DNA of 64,000 bases from Rhodocaloribacter litoris (GTDB lineage Bacteria; Bacteroidota; Rhodothermia; Rhodothermales; ISCAR-4553), in NCBI RefSeq assembly GCF_011682235.2, contig NZ_CP076718.1:4309095-4373094 (forward strand), written 5' to 3'. Below are positions 16,864 through 24,753 of this stretch, in pieces; positions within the stretch are counted from its first letter, which is position 1, and every line of letters begins with the position of its first letter. The notes beneath the pieces were generated by a model that worked only from the letters and a program-made list of their open reading frames with translations, made no database searches and was not told where the DNA came from. The position numbers and the translations under genes are program-made.

Positions 16864-18044
16864 TGGTGCTCGATCATCCTTTCCCCCCCGACGTGCGGGT
16901 GGAGAACGAGGCCCGTTCCCTCGTCGAGGCGGGGTTTGCGGTAACGGTGCTTGCCATCGCCCCGGACGACCGCCCGCCGGTGGAGACCGTCGAAGGGGTG
17001 CGCGTCATTCGGGATCGCCTGCCGAAGACGGTGCGGAACAAGCTGCGGGGTCTTGCCGGGACACTCCCCCTGCTCTCATGGTACGTAGCCCGTCGGATCA
17101 GAAAGCTCCACGCGACCTACCGCTTCGACGCCCTTCACCTGCACGATCTCTATCTCTTCGGCGGGGGCCTGCGGGCGGGGCGGAGGCTCGGGCTGCCCGT
17201 CGTCGGCGACCTCCACGAGAACTGGGTGGAGGCGCTCCGGCATTATGCCTGGAGCACCCGCTTTCCCGGAAACGTGGTGGTGAACCTGCGCCGGTGGGAA
17301 CGCCTGGAAAAGGAATGGGTGCAGGCCGTGGACCGGCTCGTCGTGGTCGTCGAGGAGGCGGCGGAGCGCAACGTGGCCCTCGGCGTGCCGCCGGAACGGA
17401 TCACCGTCGTACCGAACACGATCAAGCTCGATGTCTTCGACCGGTACGAGCCGGAGCCGGATCTCATCGCGTCCCTGCGTTCCCCGCTCACGCTCACCTA
17501 CACGGGCGGCTTCGACGTACACCGGGGGCTGGCTTCCGCCATCGAGGCCATGCCGGCGGTGCTGGAGCAGGTGCCGGGGGCGCGCCTGGTGCTCGTGGGC
17601 GACGGCCGTATCCGTGCGGAGTTGGAGGCCCTGGCCCGGCGGCTGGGGGTGGCGTCCGCCGTGCGCTTCGAGGGCTGGCAGCCACAGCCGCGCCTCAAGA
17701 GCTATATTCTCGGGAGCGACATCTGCCTGATACCACACCTCCGCACCCCGCATACCGACGCCACGATTCCGCACAAGCTTTTTCACTATATGTATTTCGG
17801 TCGTCCGGTCGTGGCCGGCGACTGCCGGCCGCTGGCCCGCATTCTCGGCGAGACCGGCGCGGGGCTGGTCTATCCGGCCGGCGATGCGGCAGCCCTGGCC
17901 CGCGCCGTCATGACGCTGGCGGCGTCGCCCGTGCAGGCCGCCGAGATGGGACGACGCGGGCGTGAAGCCGTCCTGCAGACCTATCACTGGGACGCCACCG
18001 TGCAGGGCCTGGTCGACCTGTACGCGGCGCTGGCCCGGAACTGA
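16851..18044 (+). CDS. glycosyltransferase family 4 protein
   Basis: A 397-residue GT-B enzyme opening with HILMVLDHPFPPDVRVENEA, typical of family 4 transferases in exopolysaccharide clusters. The C-terminal donor domain shows VPNTIKLDVFD, LTYTGGFDVHRGL, LVLVGDG and IPHKLFHYMYFGRPVVAGD. The ATG at 16851 lies inside wecB and is the first start that gives the canonical N-terminus. The flippase gene follows after eight bases. Substrate unknown. Confidence 0.87.
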   Translation: MHILMVLDHPFPPDVRVENEARSLVEAGFAVTVLAIAPDDRPPVETVEGVRVIRDRLPKTVRNKLRGLAGTLPLLSWYVARRIRKLHATYRFDALHLHDLYLFGGGLRAGRRLGLPVVGDLHENWVEALRHYAWSTRFPGNVVVNLRRWERLEKEWVQAVDRLVVVVEEAAERNVALGVPPERITVVPNTIKLDVFDRYEPEPDLIASLRSPLTLTYTGGFDVHRGLASAIEAMPAVLEQVPGARLVLVGDGRIRAELEALARRLGVASAVRFEGWQPQPRLKSYILGSDICLIPHLRTPHTDATIPHKLFHYMYFGRPVVAGDCRPLARILGETGAGLVYPAGDAAALARAVMTLAASPVQAAEMGRRGREAVLQTYHWDATVQGLVDLYAALARN

Positions 18045-18052
18045 GGCGAGGG

Positions 18053-19531
18053 ATGCGCATGCCGGCCCCCTTCCTGCGTATCGTCAAGCAGAGCGGTCTC
18101 TATGCCCTGGGCAACGTCTCTGTGAAGGCGGCCGGGCTGTTGCTGGCGCCCGTCTTTCTCAACCCGGCCTACCTGAGCATCGAGGCGTACGGCTACTTCG
18201 CGTTGCTCAACGTGACGGGTCAGCTCGGGATCTTCGTGGTGGGACTCGGGCTGGGGACCGGTCTCCTGCGTTTCATGACGAGCGAGGCGCACGCGGAGGT
18301 CCGGGACGTGCTGCCTTTCACGGCGCTGGCGACGACCGTCGCGGCGGCGGTGCTGGGAGGAGGGTTGCTCTGGGTGCTGGCGCCGGCCCTGGCCGGGCTG
18401 CTGCTCGACGACCCGGGACAGGCGCGGCTGGTCCACTATCTGGCCCTCTACGTCGCGTTCAAGGTGGTGGGGGGGGTGCCCATGGTGCTGCTGCGCATCC
18501 GCGAGCGGGCCGGGTGGTACGCCACGGCGGTGGCGGTGGAGATGGCGTTGTTGCTGGCTGCGGTCTACGGTTTCGTCGTCGTTCGGGGGGAGGGGCTGGA
18601 AGGGGTGATGCAGGCCTATGCCGTGGCGGCCGGAGGAAGCATGCTGGTGCTTACCGGGGTGATGCTGCGCCGCATCCGCTGGTGCTTCCGGACGGCAATG
18701 GTGCGGCCGCTCATCCGCTTCGGCGTGCCGCTGGTGCTGGCAGGGCTGGCCGGCTGGTTCCTCAATGCCGGGGACCGTTACCTGCTCAAATGGCTTGCCG
18801 ACCCCGAGACCACCGGGCTCTACGACTGGAGCGCACGCCTGGCCGGGGTTATCAACCTGCTGTTCGTGCAGAGCTTTCAGCTTGCCTTCAACGTGATCGG
18901 GCTCAAGGCGCTTGCGGAAGGAGACCTGAGCGTGCACCGCCGTACGTTCCGGCACTATGTCGTCTGGACGGGTTGGGCGGTGCTGGGCCTGTCGCTGCTG
19001 ACCCTCGACGGGATGCTGCTGCTGGTGTCCCGCTTCGACGTGGCGGCCTTCTACGTGCAGGCCGAGGCGCTCGTGCTTCCGCTGGCGCTCGGTTTTCTTT
19101 CGTACGGCGTGTACCTGATTGCCAACAGCGTCCTCTACGCCACCGGCGAGACGGGGCTCATCAGCCTCAACGTGGCCGGGGCGGCGTTGCTCAACGCAGG
19201 GTTGAACCTCGCGCTGATCCCTTTTTTCGGGGCACTGGGGGCGGCCCTGACGACCTTCGTCTCGTACACGGTGCTGGCGGTGGGGGTCGCGCGTCAGGCG
19301 GAGCGACGTCGCCGGGTGGGGTATCCCTGGCGGGTTTTCGTGCTCACGCTGGTGCTGGTCGTGGGGTTGTTTGCGCTGGGGCGGTTGACGGCGGCGTGGA
19401 GTCCGGGGGTACGCCTGGCGGTGCGGGTGGGGTTGATCCTGGCCTATGTGCCGTTATTGCAAGTCACCAACCTCTACCGGCGCGAGGAGCTCCGGGCGGG
19501 TCTCCGGTGGGTGAAGGAGCGGCTGCGATGA
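18053..19531 (+). CDS. Wzx-like polysaccharide flippase
   Basis: A 492-residue MOP-superfamily transporter with 12-14 predicted helices. The N-terminus FLRIVKQSGLYALGNVSVKAAGLLLAPVF is typical of lipid-linked oligosaccharide flippases, and the middle motif GDRYLLKWLADPETTGLYDWSARLAGV is strongly family-like. It would move the undecaprenyl-linked repeat unit to the periplasm. It ends the operon that begins near 11331. No Wzy polymerase is in the cluster. The sugar transferase that could start such a unit is at 49097. Confidence 0.87.
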   Translation: MRMPAPFLRIVKQSGLYALGNVSVKAAGLLLAPVFLNPAYLSIEAYGYFALLNVTGQLGIFVVGLGLGTGLLRFMTSEAHAEVRDVLPFTALATTVAAAVLGGGLLWVLAPALAGLLLDDPGQARLVHYLALYVAFKVVGGVPMVLLRIRERAGWYATAVAVEMALLLAAVYGFVVVRGEGLEGVMQAYAVAAGGSMLVLTGVMLRRIRWCFRTAMVRPLIRFGVPLVLAGLAGWFLNAGDRYLLKWLADPETTGLYDWSARLAGVINLLFVQSFQLAFNVIGLKALAEGDLSVHRRTFRHYVVWTGWAVLGLSLLTLDGMLLLVSRFDVAAFYVQAEALVLPLALGFLSYGVYLIANSVLYATGETGLISLNVAGAALLNAGLNLALIPFFGALGAALTTFVSYTVLAVGVARQAERRRRVGYPWRVFVLTLVLVVGLFALGRLTAAWSPGVRLAVRVGLILAYVPLLQVTNLYRREELRAGLRWVKERLR

Positions 19532-19555
19532 GCCTGCCCGCCCCCGGAGGAGAAG

Positions 19556-19584
19556 TTGACAAAGGAGAGGGGCGCTTCTATATT
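19556..19584 (+). promoter_or_regulatory. near-consensus sigma70-type promoter for the microcompartment genes
   Basis: A perfect -35 TTGACA at 19556-19561, a spacer of exactly 17 bases (19562-19578), and a -10 TATATT at 19579-19584 (one base from TATAAT). It begins 25 bases after the flippase stop and leaves a leader of about 105 bases before the first shell-protein start at 19697. This separates the shell genes from the polysaccharide operon upstream. The same type of promoter precedes the tRNA gene at 35395. Confidence 0.75.
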
Positions 19585-19696
19585 CGATGCGACAGGAACG
19601 CGATGCTCCCGGAGAGGCGGGTGCTCCCGCTCCGGAGGAGGCCGGTGCCCCGGCGGGCAGGCGCGGTGAACCCTTCAAACGCAGAGAGAACCTCTT

Positions 19697-19987
19697 ATGG
19701 CGGAAGATTATGGAATAGCCCTGGGCATGGTCGAGACGCGCGGGCTCGTCGGGGCCATCGAGGCGGCCGACGCGATGGTCAAGGCGGCGCGGGTGCGGCT
19801 CATCGGGAAGGAAAAGATCGGTGGCGGGTACGTCACCGTGATGGTGCGGGGAGATGTGGGGGCCGTGAAGGCGGCGACCGATGCCGGGGCGCATGCCGCC
19901 GAGCGGGTCGGCGAGCTGGTGTCGGTGCACGTCATTCCGCGGCCTCACAGCGACGTCGAGATGATCCTGCCGCGCGGCAACGAATAG
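19697..19987 (+). CDS. bacterial microcompartment shell protein, hexamer type (BMC-H)
   Basis: A 96-residue protein covering a single BMC domain (Pfam BMC; CcmK/PduA/EutM family). It matches the canonical opening [20 protein letters not shown] and has the pore loop KIGGG followed by [19 protein letters not shown] and [10 protein letters not shown]. Six copies should form a flat hexagonal tile of a protein shell. Length and residues are intact, so it is likely functional. No shell pentamer, BMC-T or signature enzyme gene lies in the window; the only partner is the second BMC gene at 20162. Confidence 0.93.
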   Translation: MAEDYGIALGMVETRGLVGAIEAADAMVKAARVRLIGKEKIGGGYVTVMVRGDVGAVKAATDAGAHAAERVGELVSVHVIPRPHSDVEMILPRGNE

Positions 19988-19991
19988 GCCC

Positions 19992-20020
19992 GTCCGGCCG
20001 CGTTACGCGGCCTGCCGGAC
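19992..20020 (+). other. stem-loop after the first shell gene
   Basis: GTCCGG (19992-19997) pairs with CCGGAC (20015-20020), and CCGCG (19998-20002) with CGCGG (20006-20010), leaving loop TTA and a four-base bulge. It starts five bases after the stop codon. No clean U-run follows, so it may act as an mRNA-protecting or partly terminating structure. Confidence 0.6.
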
Positions 20021-20038
20021 CGGTTCTTTCCGGGCACG

Positions 20039-20087
20039 GGGCGTCGTTCCGGCAGGCCGGCGCGGCTTGCCTGCGGGGACGACGCCC
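20039..20087 (+). other. long stem-loop between the two shell genes
   Basis: GGGCGTCGT (20039-20047) pairs with ACGACGCCC (20079-20087). Inside it CC (20049-20050) pairs with GG (20075-20076) and GCAGGC (20052-20057) with GCCTGC (20069-20074), around an 11-base loop. Seventeen pairs make it one of the strongest foldings in the window. With the neighbouring stem-loop it fills the 174-base gap between the shell genes and could set their relative expression. Confidence 0.6.
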
Positions 20088-20161
20088 GCTGTCCATGGAG
20101 ACGGCCCGCCGGCCCCGGTTTGCTTTCTGCGATACGGTATCCGTTCTGAGGCGGCGTTACG

Positions 20162-20656
20162 ATGGCAGATCAAGGAGAAACGGCGCTGGGCATGATCGAG
20201 ACGCGTGGGCTCGTGGCGGCCATCGAGGCGGCCGACGCGATGCTCAAGGCGGCCGACGTGCGCCTGGTCGCCCTCGAGTTGACCGTGGCGGCCCTGATGA
20301 CCGCCCACGTCGAAGGGGAAGTGGCCGCCGTGCAGGCTGCCGTCGAGGCCGGCCGCCGGGCCGCCGAGCGGGTCGGCGAGGTGGTCTCCGTCCACGTCAT
20401 CCCACGCCCGGATCCTGCCGTCCGGGCCATGCAACGCCGCGAGCACACGCCGCCGCCCGCCGCGTCGCCGCCTGCCCCGTCCACCGGAGAGGCGGCCAGC
20501 TCCGGGGAGCCGGACCTGGCCGGGCGGACCGTCCGGGAACTGCGGGCCCTGGCTCGCCAGACACCGAACTATCCCCTGCAGGGGCGGGCCATCGCCCGGG
20601 CCACCAAGGCCGAACTGCTCCGGCATTTCCGCCAGCTGGGCGCATCCAACCGTTGA
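20162..20656 (+). CDS. BMC shell protein with C-terminal SAP/Rho_N-like extension
   Basis: A 164-residue protein. Residues 1-90 are a BMC domain closely parallel to the protein at 19697 ([30 protein letters not shown]). Its pore loop differs: the KIGGG stretch is replaced by ELTVAAL, without glycines. A Pro/Ala/Ser linker (about 100-120) leads to a 42-residue helical module ([17 protein letters not shown]...[19 protein letters not shown]) that resembles the helix-extension-helix of SAP, LEM or Rho N-terminal domains. Such modules bind nucleic acid or short peptides. It may be a minor shell tile that tethers cargo or DNA; this is inference. Confidence 0.85.
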   Translation: MADQGETALGMIETRGLVAAIEAADAMLKAADVRLVALELTVAALMTAHVEGEVAAVQAAVEAGRRAAERVGEVVSVHVIPRPDPAVRAMQRREHTPPPAASPPAPSTGEAASSGEPDLAGRTVRELRALARQTPNYPLQGRAIARATKAELLRHFRQLGASNR

Positions 20657-20677
20657 GGCAGCCGATCCGCCGTACCC

Positions 20678-21685
20678 GTGGCGTCACCGCAACGCTCATC
20701 CGCCGGCACGTTGGTCCTTGCCCGTCTGCGTGGCCTGTTTTCGCGCAGTCGTTCGGATCGTGCGGTGCCCTACGAACCGCAGAACCGCGGCCTCGTCATC
20801 ACGGTGTGCATCTTCACGGCAACCCTGCTCTGGTTGATCTTCACCATGCAGGCCGTTCACACCGTCTCGCTGTCGTTCCCGACGGAGATCCGCAACCTGC
20901 CGCCGGACGAAGCCCTGGTCGCGCTCCCGCCGCGCACGGTGCGCGTTCAGGTGAAAGGAGAAGGCATCCAGCTGCTCCGGCTCTATTATAACCCCCCCAC
21001 GGTGCCGATCGACGCCGGCGCCGGTGAGATCAACTTCGACGGCGTGGTGACCGAACTGGCCGGCGGCGTACAGGTCGAAGGGGTGTTTCCGCGGACCTTC
21101 GTCGTGCGCAAGGAGGAGCGCACGTCCAGGACCGTACCCATCCACGCCCGCGTCGAGGTGCGCACCCCGCCGGCGTTCGAATTGCTCGGTCCCGTTCGGC
21201 TGCGGCCGGATTCGGTGGCGGTCTCCGGAGCCGTTTCGGTCCTGGAGAACCTGCACTTCTGGCCCACGGTGCACCGGGTCTTCGAAAACGTGCGGGATAC
21301 GCTCCGCACGACGGTGCCCCTGGCCGACACGCTCGCGGGCCTGGTTCTCCGGGAGTTCGACGCGGTCGAGGTGCTGGCGGTGGTGGAAGAATTCACCGAG
21401 GCCGTGCGGGAGATTCGCGTGCTGGTGCCCGGGGCACCCCTGGGCCAGGAGTATGTCCAGCTCGCTCCCCCGACCATCACGGTGCGGTACCGCGTGCCCC
21501 TCAGCCAGTACGACGCCGCCCAGCGGGCCGAAGACTTTTTTGCCACCGTCTCTTACGACGAGATCCGGGCAGACACCACCGGCCGCGTCCGCCCCCGCCT
21601 CCATACCCCGGCCAACCTCGCGCTGCGCGACGTCGATTATTTTCCCCGGACCCTCCGGTATTTCAACGTGCTGCTGGAGCGTTGA
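20678..21685 (+). CDS. YbbR-domain (CdaR-like) membrane-anchored protein
   Basis: A 335-residue protein with a short cytosolic N-terminus, one membrane helix (about residues 38-58, GLVITVCIFTATLLWLIFTM), and a periplasmic part of tandem YbbR-like beta repeats. Repeat boundaries are visible near LPPRTVRVQVKGEG, RTVPIHARVEV and REIRVLVPGAP. In Firmicutes the homologue regulates diadenylate cyclase; in Bacteroidota the role is unclear. The start is a GTG at 20678. It lies 21 bases after the second shell gene and could share its transcript. No cyclase gene is near. Confidence 0.75.
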   Translation: MASPQRSSAGTLVLARLRGLFSRSRSDRAVPYEPQNRGLVITVCIFTATLLWLIFTMQAVHTVSLSFPTEIRNLPPDEALVALPPRTVRVQVKGEGIQLLRLYYNPPTVPIDAGAGEINFDGVVTELAGGVQVEGVFPRTFVVRKEERTSRTVPIHARVEVRTPPAFELLGPVRLRPDSVAVSGAVSVLENLHFWPTVHRVFENVRDTLRTTVPLADTLAGLVLREFDAVEVLAVVEEFTEAVREIRVLVPGAPLGQEYVQLAPPTITVRYRVPLSQYDAAQRAEDFFATVSYDEIRADTTGRVRPRLHTPANLALRDVDYFPRTLRYFNVLLER

Positions 21686-21705
21686 ACGGTCCCCGGCCTG
21701 GAAGA

Positions 21706-21912
21706 TATAGCATTGGTCAATGCTATTGAAGGCGTCGTTGTGCAGCGCGATGTAGCCGCACCCTTCACGGGTGCGCACCTGGCGCCACAGAAGAGCCCGG
21801 GCTGACGGGACGCGCAACGCGTCCCGGGACGCGCAACGCGTCCAGATCCGCGGCTACACGTGGGCCGTTCGTAAGGGCAGCCATGCCTTCAATAACCATG
21901 ACCTCTGCTATA
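21706..21912. repeat. 207-bp inverted-repeat element (MITE/REP-like)
   Basis: The two ends are inverted copies: TATAGC (21706-21711) with GCTATA (21907-21912), TATTGAAGGC (21724-21733) with GCCTTCAATA (21885-21894), and TGTAGCCGC (21751-21759) with GCGGCTACA (21850-21858). The first two pairs sit at the same distance from each end. The left end also holds the perfect palindrome ATAGCATTG-GT-CAATGCTAT (21707-21726). Internal hairpins occur at 21758-21774 (GCACCC/GGGTGC) and within the tandem repeat at 21807. No coding capacity is seen. It nearly fills the gap between the YbbR and CBS genes and looks like a non-autonomous mobile or REP-type repeat. Confidence 0.7.
21807..21844 (+). repeat. two tandem 19-bp palindromic units
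   Basis: GGGACGCGCAACGCGTCC occurs at 21807-21824 and 21826-21843, a period of 19. Each unit is a hairpin (GACGCG-CAA-CGCGTC). They lie near the centre of the inverted-repeat element. Two copies without spacers do not make a CRISPR array. Confidence 0.8.
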
Positions 21913-21987
21913 GACGACAACGTCTCCCGGGCGGATGGGGCATGAACCGCGTTGACGCCGTGCCGTCTGGCCGCGTGCGGCGGCCTG

Positions 21988-22488
21988 TCAGCCCGGATAC
22001 GTGGGATACGGCTTCTCCATCACATATTCCTTGAGCTTGTCGATCTCGAACTTCCTTTCCTCGTTTTCGACGCGCAGGATGTCTCGCAGGGAGACGACGC
22101 CCAGGAGCCGTTCCTCATCGGCCACGGGGATGTGACGGATGTGCTGTTCGCGCATGATCCGCTCGACCTCGTAGCGCGGGGTGTCGCTCGAGACGACGAT
22201 CACGTCGTGGGTCATCACCTCGGAGATCGGCGTGGTACGGGCGTCGAGTCCCTTGAGTACGACCCGGCGGAGCAGGTCGCGCTCGGTGAAGATGCCGACG
22301 AGCTCACGGTTGTTTTTCAGGACGAGGATGGAGCCTACGTTGTGGAAGGCCATCCGCTCGATGGCCTCATAGACGGTGGCATGCGGGGCGATGTAGACCA
22401 CCACGCCGCCGTTGCGCAACACGTCGGAGACGGGACGATGCATGGGCGGATCCTCTGCTGGGTGGGGAGTACGGCGCGGCTTCTTCAT
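21988..22488 (-). CDS. CBS-domain pair protein
   Basis: A 166-residue protein made of two CBS domains (a Bateman module): VYEAIERMAFHNVGSILVL...GIFTERDLLRRVV and YEVERIMREQHIRHIPVAD...GVVSLRDIL. Such pairs bind adenine nucleotides and report energy state. ISEVMTHDVIVV marks the start of the second domain. A second in-frame ATG at 22443 (MHRPVSDVLR) is an equally good start, and the first 15 residues are Pro/Arg-rich. It is transcribed alone and diverges from the men operon, with an A+T-rich 148-base gap between them. Confidence 0.85.
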   Translation of the reverse strand: MKKPRRTPHPAEDPPMHRPVSDVLRNGGVVVYIAPHATVYEAIERMAFHNVGSILVLKNNRELVGIFTERDLLRRVVLKGLDARTTPISEVMTHDVIVVSSDTPRYEVERIMREQHIRHIPVADEERLLGVVSLRDILRVENEERKFEIDKLKEYVMEKPYPTYPG

Positions 22489-22636
22489 GAAAAGCTCATA
22501 TACATAAATGTCGCGGTGAGGCCGGTGGTTCCATCGCTCCCGGTACGGGGGACGAAGGTCTTATTTCAACTTTCAAAAAAAAGTGAAACTACCCGTCAGA
22601 CCTGGCGTTGACCTGAGACACGAGCGCCCACAGACC

Positions 22637-23308
22637 ATGGAGCAGGACCGGGCCGGCACCGCTGCGCAGACCTACGTCGATACGCCGAAGGGGATCTTTA
22701 CGGCGTCCGGTGTCTGGTTTCGCACGCGTGAGGCGGACCTGGTGTCCTATGCCGGGCCGGTGCTCCGGCGGGTGCCGTTACCGGGGCTGCTTGCGCGGGC
22801 GGAAGCGTGGTTGCGCTCTCCCGAGACGCTGGTGCTCTGGTGCCTGCCGGTGCTGCTGTGGTGGGTGCCGCCCGTCCCGGCGGTGACGGGGGCGCTGGGG
22901 CTCTACCTGGGGTGGAGCCTGCTTTCGCCGGCCTGGGTGTCGCCCGGCCTCGACCGGCTCGTCCGGTTGCTGAGCCGGGTGGAAGTCCAGGCGATTTATT
23001 ACGTGGTCTGGCTGAGCGGGATGGCCCTTTCGGGCCGTCAGGCCGCGCTCTGGACCGGGGTGGCCGGTTTCGTCGTGATCCGGTGGGGCGGCCTGGCGCG
23101 TGTCCTCGGGCCGGTGATCGACCGGCTCCACCGGCGGCTGTACCCCCTGCCCCGGGCCGATCAGGTGCTGCGTGCCCTCATCGTGCGGCTGGCGCTCAAA
23201 CACCGGCTTTCGCTGCCGGAGCTGGACCAGATGGAAGCCCGAATCCTGAAAACCTGGAGCAAACGGACATCGAAAAGCTCTCCTACATATCCACCGAAGC
23301 CCCGTTGA
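22637..23308 (+). CDS. conserved-looking membrane protein of unknown function
   Basis: A 223-residue protein with four or five hydrophobic helices in the middle (LVLWCLPVLLWWVPPVPAV, GALGLYLGWSLLSPAW, IYYVVWLSGMAL and TGVAGFVVIRWG). The C-terminus is a soluble Arg/Leu-rich helix. No known domain is recognised. It comes first in the menaquinone gene run, and its stop codon overlaps the next start (TTGA), so it is translationally coupled to menF. Its place suggests a link to quinone or respiratory metabolism, but nothing in the protein itself shows this. Confidence 0.65.
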   Translation: MEQDRAGTAAQTYVDTPKGIFTASGVWFRTREADLVSYAGPVLRRVPLPGLLARAEAWLRSPETLVLWCLPVLLWWVPPVPAVTGALGLYLGWSLLSPAWVSPGLDRLVRLLSRVEVQAIYYVVWLSGMALSGRQAALWTGVAGFVVIRWGGLARVLGPVIDRLHRRLYPLPRADQVLRALIVRLALKHRLSLPELDQMEARILKTWSKRTSKSSPTYPPKPR

Positions 23309-24753
23309 GCCTGTCGTCGGCCGTGGTGTTTCTCCGGCAGGAGGTGGGGCGGATCCTGGGCGGAACCAACGGCAGCGCCGGCCGGCGGGGTATCGTCCGG
23401 ATTGAAGTGCCCGTCGAAGTGGGGGGGGCCGTGCCGGAGACTGCCGCCGTGGACCTGCTTGCCTGGCTCCGCGCCCAGCCGGCCGGGACGAAGCTGTACT
23501 GGGCGGGGCGACGGGACGGGAGTGCCGTGGCCGCCGCGGGGGTGGCCGACGCCTGGGGCGAAGAACCAGTATGCGGCGACGGGGACGGATCCCCGGCGTA
23601 TGCGCGCCGGGAAGGAGCCGTCTATGCCGCGCTGCGGGCGGGGCTGGCCCGGCGACTCGAAGCGGCACCGCCGGGCACCCGTTACTACGGCGGTCTCCGG
23701 TTCGATGTGGCGACCGGCGCCGGGACGGCGTGGCAGCCGTTCGGGACGTATCGCTTCGTCCTGCCGCGCTTCGAACTCCGGCGCCGGGATGCGGCGACGA
23801 TGCTGGCCTGCAACCTCGTCCTTCCCGGCGACCGCGACCGGGCGGCGTCCGTCTGGAAAGAGGTCGATGCGCTGGCACTGCCGGGCGGTCCGCTCACCGG
23901 GCGGCTCCCGAAGCCGGTGGCGCGGGAAGACCGGCCCGATGCGCGGGGCTGGCAGGAACAGGTGCGGTGGGCCCTGAACGCCTTCGGGCACACCGGTCTG
24001 GAGAAGGTCGTCCTGGCCCGCAGGGCGACGTTCCGCTTCGGGGTGCCGCTCGATCCCGTTCTCCTGCTGAAACACCTGGAAGCCGCCACGCCGAACTGTT
24101 TCCACTATCTGTTTCAACCTGCGCCGGGCATGGCGTTCGTCGGGGCCACACCGGAACGTCTCTTCCGGCGGGACGGCCGCGACCTCTGGAGCGAGGCGGT
24201 GGCCGGAACCCGCCCGCGCGGCGAGACGGCCCGGGCCGACGAACAGCTCCGGGACGAGCTTTTCTACAGCGAAAAGGAGCAGCGGGAGCATGGCTACGTT
24301 CGCACGAGCATCCGGCAGACGCTGGCCCCGATGTGCGAGCACCTGGAGGTAGACGAGATGCCTTCCGAGATGCCGCTCGCGCACGGCCGGCATCTGGTAA
24401 CGCCCGTCCGCGGTACCTTGAGGGAAACGGTCGAGACGTTCGACCTGCTCGAGCGCCTGCATCCGACCCCGGCCGTCGGCGGCTATCCGAAGGCCGAGGC
24501 CCTCGCCGCCATTCGCCGGCTCGAACCGTTCGACCGGGGCTGGTACGCCGGCCCCATCGGATGGGTGGGGGTGGAGGAAGCCGAGTTTGCCGTCGCCCTG
24601 CGGTGCGGGCTCGTCCGGCACGAGAGCCTGGCGCTTTTCTCCGGTGCCGGCCTCGTCCTGGGGTCGACCCCGGAAGCCGAATGGGCCGAGATCGAGCACA
24701 AGATCGTCGACTTCATCCGGATCCTGGAGGGTGATCTTCGACGCACCAAATAG
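23305..24753 (+). CDS. menF: isochorismate synthase
   Basis: A 482-residue chorismate-utilising enzyme making isochorismate, the first step to menaquinone. The C-terminal catalytic region shows LEKVVLARR, FVGATPERLFRR, EAVAGTRPRGETA, LVTPVRGTL, PTPAVGGYPKAEAL and FSGAGLVLGSTPEAEWAEIE, including the Mg2+-binding glutamates. The only start that preserves the N-terminus is a TTG at 23305 that overlaps the previous stop; an in-frame GTG lies at 23323. The C-terminal end overlaps menD by 23 bases. Confidence 0.9.
   Translation: MSLSSAVVFLRQEVGRILGGTNGSAGRRGIVRIEVPVEVGGAVPETAAVDLLAWLRAQPAGTKLYWAGRRDGSAVAAAGVADAWGEEPVCGDGDGSPAYARREGAVYAALRAGLARRLEAAPPGTRYYGGLRFDVATGAGTAWQPFGTYRFVLPRFELRRRDAATMLACNLVLPGDRDRAASVWKEVDALALPGGPLTGRLPKPVAREDRPDARGWQEQVRWALNAFGHTGLEKVVLARRATFRFGVPLDPVLLLKHLEAATPNCFHYLFQPAPGMAFVGATPERLFRRDGRDLWSEAVAGTRPRGETARADEQLRDELFYSEKEQREHGYVRTSIRQTLAPMCEHLEVDEMPSEMPLAHGRHLVTPVRGTLRETVETFDLLERLHPTPAVGGYPKAEALAAIRRLEPFDRGWYAGPIGWVGVEEAEFAVALRCGLVRHESLALFSGAGLVLGSTPEAEWAEIEHKIVDFIRILEGDLRRTK

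Noticed and set aside
17962-20991. 1009-codon plus-strand open frame spanning the flippase and shell genes
   Set aside because: It runs through real genes in other frames and intergenic hairpins, and is Arg/Gly/Ala-rich without any family likeness.
21807-21844. Short CRISPR-like repeat
   Set aside because: Only two adjacent copies with a one-base gap and no spacers; it belongs to the palindromic element.
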